Shown: in pieces, positions 1 to 5,200 of the stretch | Numbering within the stretch: position 1 is the stretch's first letter | Layout: every line of letters begins with the position of its first letter | DNA from: Thiobacillus sp. | GTDB taxonomy: Bacteria > Pseudomonadota > Gammaproteobacteria > Burkholderiales > Thiobacillaceae | NCBI GenBank assembly: GCA_016124745.1 | Contig: WGNC01000030.1 | Span: forward strand, 1 to 44,502 | Reading direction: 5' to 3' | Length of the DNA: 44,502 nt | Notes under the pieces: model-generated | Seen by the model: only the letters and a program-made list of their open reading frames with translations | What the model was told of the DNA's origin: nothing | The model's database searches: none | Position numbers and translations under genes: made by a program

Positions 1-530
1 AGCAGCACGGCGGGCAGATGCGCATCCAGACTGGCCAAAGCGGCAGGCAGTGCCTTCGCGAGGGCCACGTGGCCCTCGGGCAACACTTCCCCGAATTCAT
101 ACAGCAATCCGCGCAGGGCGTTGGTTTGCATGATGCGGAACTTCAGCAATTGGGCGCGCAATCGATGCAAGGCAAGGACGGCTTGCTGGGTCTCGGTCTT
201 CATCGCGACGAAACGGGTGTCCGATTGTTGCGCCGCCGTCCAGATGGCCCGTGCGTCGGCGGCATCGGTCTTGTTGCGCAATACGAAAGGCCGCACGCTC
301 TTCGGGTGCAGCAGGCGCGGCTGGTGCCCCAACGCGGAAAGTTTCCGTGCCCACCAGTGGGCGCTGCCACAGGCCTCCAAGGCAATCACGGCCGGCGCTT
401 CACGGGCAAAGTACGGCAGGACGTCGTCACGTCGGAGTTTGATGCGCTCGACTTCGCCGGTTTCGGTATCCACACGGTGCAACTGAAAAACTTGTTTGGC
501 GATATCCATGCCGATCACGCTATGCTTCAT
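1..530 (-). CDS. IS110-family transposase, N-terminal part (cut by window edge)
   Basis: The minus-strand reading frame opens with ATG at 530 and stays open for 176 codons to the window edge, so the C-terminal part lies outside. The start reads MKHSVIGMDIAKQVFQLHRV, the usual opening of the DEDD RuvC-like catalytic domain of IS110 transposases, with the first acidic residue in GMDIAK. It is followed by an acidic ALEACGSAHWW segment and the family hallmark RNKTDAADARAI near residues 91-102. A GGAGGA ribosome binding site lies 6 nt before the start. IS110 enzymes recombine circular intermediates into specific targets without DDE chemistry. The reading frame shows no defect in the visible part. 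Whether the C-terminal serine-containing Tnp_20 domain is intact cannot be seen. Confidence 0.93.
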   Translation of the reverse strand, partial: MKHSVIGMDIAKQVFQLHRVDTETGEVERIKLRRDDVLPYFAREAPAVIALEACGSAHWWARKLSALGHQPRLLHPKSVRPFVLRNKTDAADARAIWTAAQQSDTRFVAMKTETQQAVLALHRLRAQLLKFRIMQTNALRGLLYEFGEVLPEGHVALAKALPAALASLDAHLPAVL

Positions 531-661
531 TTTGGATCCTCCTGTTCAAGTGGTGGGTTACGATATTTCCACTTTGGCACGCAGATGCCGTCGCAGCGAG
601 GATCCATCCAGTCTCTTCCTGGCTACCAACAGCACCCCGTTGCCGGGGGGAGGCGTCCATC

Positions 662-793
662 CCATCTGAACAAGTCCTTCGACAATCTCAGGTCGAACGG
701 CAAGTGGTTGATATCGTTCGTGGTGAGCTTGTCGAACGCTCTCCTGAGCGCAGTCGAAGGGCACACAGCAAACCAACTTATTCAGGGCTTCCT
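662..793. repeat. MITE/REP-like repeat, copy A
   Basis: A short element of nested inverted repeats built from GAGCTTGTCGAAC and its complement. Its right end (TTATTCAGGGCTTCCT) is the inverse complement of the left ends of the other copies, while its own left end is only partly preserved (CTGAACAAGTCC). The internal part from TTCGTGGTGAGC to GGGCACACAGCAAACC is nearly identical to copy F2 at 19905-20101, so the two belong to one subfamily. Confidence 0.75.
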
Positions 794-1092
794 CACCTTC
801 CGGGAGACGTTGCGCCGAGTCGTTGGCGCGTGTGGCTGATGAATCAATCGGCGGCGGGTTTTTCGGTCCCAACCCTATCTTTGGGGGCGATTTGGGATGG
901 GGCAGGGCATTTTCGGGGGGATTGATCGGCGCCGAGTCTGTGCTGGGGTTGCTGGGGTGAGAGCCTGGCATTCTGCTCGGTAGCGGTGCCGAACACTTCT
1001 TGCCGGGCGACAGGTTAAAGAGTCGCACGAACAATCGGTCGGTGTCGGGTAACTGGAACACAGTCCCGTGTGAAGAGGCATCACGGCTGGCA

Positions 1093-1109
1093 TGTCGGAA
1101 AAATTTACA
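1093..1109 (+). promoter_or_regulatory. PEP-CTERM box (putative PrsR binding site)
   Basis: TGTCGGAAAAATTTACA, an imperfect TGT...ACA palindrome. It lies 110 bp upstream of the -24 element of the sigma-54 promoter at 1219, a typical enhancer distance. A 16/17 match occurs in the same gene-relative orientation upstream of the other PEP-CTERM gene (4952-4968). The regulator family encoded at 16164-17516 is named for a box upstream of PEP-CTERM genes. Binding by PrsR is inferred. Confidence 0.75.
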
Positions 1110-1218
1110 CTTGCTGCTTTGAATCGCTTTTTGATCGGCTGGCTGTGTCGGCGGTGATCGATAAATATCTATATGAATCAGTTTGTTGTGGTGTGGGTCG
1201 CGCGGTGAGAGGATGGGT

Positions 1219-1235
1219 TGGCACATCCCCTGCTT
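1219..1235 (+). promoter_or_regulatory. Sigma-54 promoter of the PEP-CTERM gene at 1304
   Basis: TGGCACATCCCCTGCTT has GG at -24 and GC at -12 with the correct 10-bp gap and matches the TGGCACG-N4-TTGC consensus except at two positions. Transcription would start near 1245, leaving a leader of about 60 nt before the GGAG ribosome binding site and the ATG at 1304. Confidence 0.8.
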
Positions 1236-1303
1236 ATTACTGGGCGTGGCGCAGCACAGGTTGCGCACTTACAGATGAACCTCTAAACGAATTGGAGACC
1301 GAA

Positions 1304-2287
1304 ATGAAAAAGACTCTTCTTGCAATCGCCTTGGGTGGACTGGTGTCTTCCGCCGCCTTCGCAGACCCCTTCTATATAGACTTGGGCACAAACCGTGATA
1401 GCGATGCAGATACGCATACTGCTGTGATTAGAGAGCTTGGATATACAGGCACCCTCGCGACTTCCATCTATTTGGCGGATCCAACCATAAGTGGTACCAA
1501 TGTTCCCGTAATTGACACAAACATCACCAGTATTCTGAATTCCTATGGGTTCGGTGGCCTCGCGGGCAGCAATGGATTTGTGTACCCTGACGTGGACGCC
1601 AGAAACATTGATGGCCTCAACTATGAGGCCGGTCAGATCAATCCAAAAGCGGAAGGCTTCAGAGGATCCTCTGAACTTTATGGCGATCCAGCTGTGGATG
1701 GGCTGACTTGGGGCCTGATTTACGACTATGTCCTATATGGTTCGGGCAACATTGTAGATGGCGCTCTGTTTGGCGGGGGTTATTTTGATATCTTTTACAC
1801 GACTGATCCCGACGGTGCTATCAGGACACAGGTTGCGCGCCTGAATGTGTTGGGGTCGTCGGCCTCCGTAGGGGATGAGTTCACAATTAACGTCTTTGGC
1901 AATGTAAGTTTTGATTTTGACGGTAATGGTACTAACGATGCGGTGGGTAATTCTTTCGTTCAGAATTTCTTTGTTGATGCTGAGTCCGACCAGACTTTCT
2001 ATGATCTTTGGCTCGCTGGAATCGACGCTCCCCTGAATTTGGCTGTTACCTGGACTCTTGATACCAATATCGATTGTGTCAATGGTCAAGCGCCGGAGAA
2101 CAACGTGTGTAGTGTCGCGGAAGCTTCATATCTTGACCAAGATGAGGAAGACGCCACTTCATACATGCGCCAGACTTATCTGGATGGCAGTTTGAGATTT
2201 GCTGTGCCTGAGCCTGGCTCACTTGCGCTGTTGGGCCTTGGTCTCGCTGGTATGGGCTTGGGCCTTCGCCGCCGCAAGAGCGCCTGA
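1304..2287 (+). CDS. PEP-CTERM sorting-domain protein
   Basis: A 327-aa secreted protein of unknown specific function. It has an N-terminal signal peptide (MKKTLLAIALGG..., cleavage probably near AFA-DP). At about residues 301-327 it ends in a canonical PEP-CTERM tail: a VPEPGS motif, a hydrophobic glycine- and leucine-rich helix and a terminal RRRK cluster. Known family logic is that exosortase XrtA recognises this tail and removes it during transit to the surface or exopolysaccharide matrix. The central part is rich in Asp, Asn, Gly and Tyr with no domain I recognise, and includes a DFDGNGTNDA stretch that could bind calcium. I chose the ATG at 1304 because GGAG lies 6 nt upstream and the signal peptide begins there; the longer in-frame extension runs through promoter sequence. 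The gene is visibly AT-richer than its neighbours, which may reflect transfer. A terminator follows directly. Confidence 0.9.
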   Translation: MKKTLLAIALGGLVSSAAFADPFYIDLGTNRDSDADTHTAVIRELGYTGTLATSIYLADPTISGTNVPVIDTNITSILNSYGFGGLAGSNGFVYPDVDARNIDGLNYEAGQINPKAEGFRGSSELYGDPAVDGLTWGLIYDYVLYGSGNIVDGALFGGGYFDIFYTTDPDGAIRTQVARLNVLGSSASVGDEFTINVFGNVSFDFDGNGTNDAVGNSFVQNFFVDAESDQTFYDLWLAGIDAPLNLAVTWTLDTNIDCVNGQAPENNVCSVAEASYLDQDEEDATSYMRQTYLDGSLRFAVPEPGSLALLGLGLAGMGLGLRRRKSA

Positions 2288-2339
2288 GCTTCAGTCGTTC
2301 AAACCTGACGCCACCCTTTTGGATGGGTCAGACTGCTGA

Positions 2340-2372
2340 CAAAGCCCCCACGAGTTGGGGGCTTTGTGTTTG
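2340..2372 (+). terminator. Rho-independent terminator of the PEP-CTERM gene
   Basis: A perfect 11-bp stem (CAAAGCCCCCA with TGGGGGCTTTG) and a 5-nt loop, followed by TGTTTG. It lies 52 bp downstream of the stop codon at 2287. Confidence 0.85.
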
Positions 2373-2441
2373 AATTCTGGGCATGCTCAAACCGCCCGCC
2401 CCGCACCAGCGACGTGCCCCCTTTTTCAGTAGCGATCTGAT

Positions 2442-3331
2442 TTAGAGTCCATCGCTGCAAAGTGTAACCAACTTCTCCGGGGCCTTGTATTGCATCTGCT
2501 GCAAGTTTGACGCGAACACTGCTGGCGGCAATCCCCCAAGATCCTTCTTCGGTCGCTGCTCGTTGTAATCCCGGCGCCAGGCTTCGATGGTCACCCGCGC
2601 ATGAGCCAGGCTGGTGAACCAGTGTTCGTTCAGACATTCGTCGCGTAGCCGTCCGTTGAAACTCTCCACGTAAGCATTCTGGTTCGGTTACCCGGCTCGA
2701 TGAACCGCAGGCTTACGCCATTCTCATGCGCCCAGGTCGCCATGGCACGGCCGCAGAATTCACGGCCATTGTCTGATCGAATGACCTTGGGTAAGCCTCG
2801 CTCCCTCTTGATCCGATCCAGTATCCGGGTCACATAGGTGCCGGAGATCGCGGTGTCCGGATGAACCGTTACTGATTCATGCGTGGCATCGTCCACCACC
2901 GTCAAGCATTTCAATGCACGCCCATCGGCCACCCGGTCGAAGACAAAATCCATCGACCAGACTTCGTTTGCGTAGCCAGGCCGCACCAATGGCTGCCGGT
3001 CAGACAGCGGCACTTTCTTCCGCTTGCGTGATTTCACCATCAGTTGTGCTTCCCGGTACAGACGACGCACCCGTTTTACATTCACCTGCCAGCCCGCCAG
3101 ACGCAGGCGTAAATGAATCATGCGATAGCCATGTCGACGATGCCGGTGTGCCAAACTGACAATCTGCTCGCGCAGCGGCCCATTGGCGTCAGCTCGGGCT
3201 TCGTATCGAAACACGCTCGCGCTCATCCCTACCAATTTGAGGGCTCGTCGCTCGGTGAGCCCCATCGACTGCGCCAGCCGTACCAGTTCGCGCTTGGCTG
3301 GCACGGCTACCACTTTCGGCGCAGGGCTTCC
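2442..3331 (-). pseudogene. IS3-family transposase orfB, broken by a 1-nt deletion
   Basis: OrfB is a DDE integrase-type transposase made by a -1 ribosomal frameshift from orfA, so its exact start is approximate. The HTH_21-like region (HRRHGYRMIHLRLR) and the first two catalytic aspartates (WSMDFVFD and IRSDNGREF) are read in one frame, which then stops near 2630. The catalytic glutamate (YVESFNGRLRDE) and the tail continue in another frame down to the stop at 2442. The shift lies at about 2686-2691, where the coding strand reads GGGTAACCGAACCAG; adding one A (GGGTAAACCGAACCAG) restores the conserved EPGKPNQNAYVES reading. The element therefore probably cannot transpose on its own, unless this is a sequencing error in a short A run. 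Confidence 0.88.
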
Positions 3332-3570
3332 TTGGTCACCTCCGCCTCCAGCATCGTCTCGGCCAAAAGCTTCTTGAGCCTGGTGTTCTCGACCTCCAGT
3401 TCCTTCAGTCGCCGGGCCTCGGGAATACTCATCCCACCGAACTTCGATTTCCACAGGTAATAGCTGGCTTCCGAAAACCCGTGCCTACGGCACAGTTCCT
3501 TGACCGCCACCCCTGTCTCAGTCTCCCGCAGGAAGCCAATGATCTGTTCTTCCGTGTATCGCTTCTTCAT
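3307..3570 (-). CDS. IS3-family transposase orfA
   Basis: An 87-aa protein starting MKKRYTEEQIIGFLRETE, the N-terminal helix-turn-helix of the IS3 orfA (HTH_8 type). A leucine-rich coiled-coil follows at about residues 50-85 (LKELEVENTRLKKLLAE), which in the family mediates dimerisation and joining to OrfB. It recognises the terminal repeats. The ATG at 3570 has AGGAGA upstream and is preferred over a longer in-frame start at 3612, which would lie near the left inverted repeat. Its end overlaps the start of the orfB frame, as expected for programmed frameshifting. It is intact, unlike orfB. Confidence 0.9.
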   Translation of the reverse strand: MKKRYTEEQIIGFLRETETGVAVKELCRRHGFSEASYYLWKSKFGGMSIPEARRLKELEVENTRLKKLLAETMLEAEVTKEALRRKW

Positions 3571-3680
3571 CGTCCGATCTCCTGTCAAAATTAGATCGGA
3601 CTCCAAACCCAAATGCTACTAATTTCGGGGAGCACGTCGCCGGATCAATAGTCACTTGCGTAGTAACACCCGACCCAAAT

Positions 3681-3709
3681 ACAAAGCCCCCAACGTGTGG
3701 GGGCTTTGT
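3681..3709 (-). terminator. Terminator hairpin of the THxN PEP-CTERM gene
   Basis: A perfect 12-bp stem ACAAAGCCCCCA / TGGGGGCTTTGT with loop ACGTG, 54 bp beyond the stop codon of the gene ending at 3763. The minus-strand tail (ATTTGGG) is only weakly U-rich. The stem is almost the same sequence as the terminator at 2340 of the other PEP-CTERM gene. Confidence 0.7.
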
Positions 3710-3762
3710 CCGTGGCACGGTAAAGAACCGAAGCTATCGGGCCTTCAAGACGCAGAATCTGC

Positions 3763-4740
3763 TCATTTTGCCTTGCGATAGCGTGTCGCGCCCAGGCCAA
3801 GCAGTGCCAGACCCATCAACGCCAAGGTGCCCGGCTCGGGTACTGACAACCGCCGCGAACTGATGGCGAAGCCGAAGCGTTTGGTTGTTTCGGTGGTCTC
3901 CAGCGTTCTGAAGCCGAAGCAGCCCGCAGCCAAGCCAATCGTCGTGCATTCGTTATCTTCGAGGTTGGCGATGCCGATTGTATCCAGCGTCCCGTCCGCA
4001 TTCAGCGTCAGTACGCTGACGAAATAATTGAAGCCGTCATAATTAAAGCCTTGGTCGACGACATTCAAATTCTGGTAGCCAAACAGGTCGGGGCAACCGC
4101 CACCGCTTGCACTGTAGCCATAATCTGCCGTGGCTGACTTCCCGTCGGCGCACAGGCCACTACCATTTCCTGCATTCGGGGTTTCCTGGAACTTGAATAC
4201 GAATGTCAGGACCGGCCCAGACTGGCTACCTCCACCAAGAGGAACCAATGGGGTGAGAGTCAGGGTGTCCTCGATGGATGCTCCGGTGAGAGTGCTGAAC
4301 CCGCCATCCAGCACGTTGTTCCAGTGGGTCAAGGAGACACCTTTGCCGATTTCTCCCGCAACAAGGACACCGTTCTCATCGGTAATCACGCTCCCCATGT
4401 CGAGGCTGCCGCCGCCACCCGTCAAGGTCTCGGGAGTCTGTGAAAAATCACCAACTGTCAGGGCGCTCCGGTTAAGGCTTGAGGTAGATGTGGGATTCTG
4501 GAAATCACCCGGATTCGGATTTGCAGTCGGACTCCGGCCCCAAGAGAGCTCGTAGCCACTTTCTATTTGCACACCAGTACCCGATGACCATGTTGCGCTG
4601 TCTGCTACGAACGTCGCATCGGTCGAATAGGTCCACTGTTCGATAAAAGCCGAATGCGCGGCGCCCGAAACCAGGGTCATCGCATACAGGGATGCTGCCA
4701 GCGCGCTCTTCTTGCTGAGTGCTTTGTTTTGATGTTTCAT
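3763..4740 (-). CDS. THxN family PEP-CTERM protein
   Basis: A 325-aa secreted protein. The N-terminal signal sequence (KKSALAASLYAMTLVSGAAH, cleavage about residue 30) is followed by a Gly-, Ser- and Thr-rich beta-type body. The motif THWN at residues 138-141 matches the defining THxN signature of this PEP-CTERM family. Residues 300-325 form the sorting tail: VPEPGTLALMG, a hydrophobic stretch and a basic RYRKAK end. Its molecular function is unknown; family members are matrix or surface proteins processed by an exosortase. The ATG at 4740 has only a weak ribosome binding site (GGAG about 8 nt upstream) but is placed exactly at the signal peptide. It has its own sigma-54 promoter and PEP-CTERM box upstream (4807-4968) and its own terminator. 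It is convergent with the other PEP-CTERM gene. Confidence 0.9.
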   Translation of the reverse strand: MKHQNKALSKKSALAASLYAMTLVSGAAHSAFIEQWTYSTDATFVADSATWSSGTGVQIESGYELSWGRSPTANPNPGDFQNPTSTSSLNRSALTVGDFSQTPETLTGGGGSLDMGSVITDENGVLVAGEIGKGVSLTHWNNVLDGGFSTLTGASIEDTLTLTPLVPLGGGSQSGPVLTFVFKFQETPNAGNGSGLCADGKSATADYGYSASGGGCPDLFGYQNLNVVDQGFNYDGFNYFVSVLTLNADGTLDTIGIANLEDNECTTIGLAAGCFGFRTLETTETTKRFGFAISSRRLSVPEPGTLALMGLALLGLGATRYRKAK

Positions 4741-4806
4741 TTTTTATCTCCAATTTGAAAGGTTGGGCGAGTACAGGGTTACGATTAAAACTGCATGTCC
4801 AAAGTT

Positions 4807-4823
4807 AAGCAGGTGACGTGCCA
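4807..4823 (-). promoter_or_regulatory. Sigma-54 promoter of the THxN PEP-CTERM gene
   Basis: On the minus strand TGGCACGTCACCTGCTT, which fits TGGCACG-N4-TTGC with one mismatch and exact GG/GC spacing. Predicted transcription starts near 4797, about 57 nt before the ATG at 4740. The sequence TTGGCAC-N6-CTGCTTA is shared with the promoter at 1219. Confidence 0.85.
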
Positions 4824-4951
4824 ATCAGCGGGAGGGGGGGTGGCCAGCTTGCGGTATATAAATATCTTATTGAATTAAAAGAGAAAATATTGCCGGGGAT
4901 CAGGCGAGGCGGGAGATTTAGAGTTCGATATAACGGTGTGGCGGGGTGGGT

Positions 4952-4968
4952 TGTAAAATTTTCCGACA
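4952..4968 (-). promoter_or_regulatory. PEP-CTERM box (putative PrsR binding site)
   Basis: Read on the minus strand it is TGTCGGAAAATTTTACA, 16/17 identical to the box at 1093-1109 and in the same orientation to its gene. It lies 128 bp upstream of the -24 element at 4823. It is inferred to be the enhancer for the sigma-54 activator PrsR. Confidence 0.75.
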
Positions 4969-5200
4969 TTTTTTCCCTTGTCGGTGGTCGTGCCAATGTT
5001 TGCCGCGATGGAGCGTCAGGACGGCCGTATGACCGTGTTTTCTCCTGCTCCCTGGCAGTTCTGGACAAGATGAAGGTTGGCAACCACGACGGCAAGGCGG
5101 GGTTGCTGCGGGATGTGCCTGCCCTTGCAGGGAGACAAGGGAATGCCCTGTCGAGGCGGACAGGCGTCTGTGCAACCCTACCGCAGCACTCAGGCCGGGC

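Larger units (their letters stand above)
531..1303. other. 773-bp non-coding stretch: IS110 flank, MITE-like repeat, PEP-CTERM promoter
   Basis: I find no convincing gene here. From the left it holds the 5' flank of the IS110 transposase, including an inverted pair GGATCCTC (534-541) and GAGGATCC (598-605). Next come a MITE-like repeat (662-793) and a G-rich stretch (about 880-960) without recognisable content. The regulatory region of the PEP-CTERM gene at 1304 follows, with a 17-bp box at 1093 and a sigma-54 promoter at 1219. An open frame running antisense through 558-1268 has no ribosome binding site and is translated partly from repeat sequence. Confidence 0.6.
2409..3640 (-). mobile_element. 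IS3-family insertion sequence, about 1.23 kb, orfB frameshifted
   Basis: Both ends are visible as an imperfect terminal inverted repeat. GCGACGTGCCCCC...AGTAGC at 2409-2434 matches the reverse complement of 3615-3640 (GCGACGTGCTCCCC...AGTAGC). Inside lie orfA and orfB on the minus strand in the usual overlapping IS3 arrangement. If the element proper begins at TGCCCCC and TGCTCCCC (IS3 ends are normally TG...CA), the outer GCGACG and CGTCGC are target sequence or TIR extension. I could not identify a clear direct target duplication. It sits between the terminators of two convergent PEP-CTERM genes. Protein similarity suggests the IS407-like group. Confidence 0.88.
4741..5200. other. 460-bp intergenic regulatory stretch
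   Basis: No gene is supported here. It contains the leader and sigma-54 promoter of the THxN PEP-CTERM gene (4807-4823), an AT-rich segment at 4855-4900 that could be bendable DNA or an IHF-like site, and the PEP-CTERM box (4952-4968). Beyond the box, 4980-5200 is ordinary GC-rich sequence downstream of prsT in which I see nothing recognisable. Confidence 0.6.

Noticed and set aside
570..590. A further sigma-54-like sequence (TTTGGCACGCAGATGCC)
   Set aside because: The GG-to-GC spacing is one base short and no gene on that strand follows within a useful distance.
558..1268. A 236-codon minus-strand open frame in the intergenic stretch before the first PEP-CTERM gene
   Set aside because: It is partly translated repeat sequence (NKLVCCVPFDCAQESVRQ, AVRPEIVEG), has no ribosome binding site and covers the promoter and box region.
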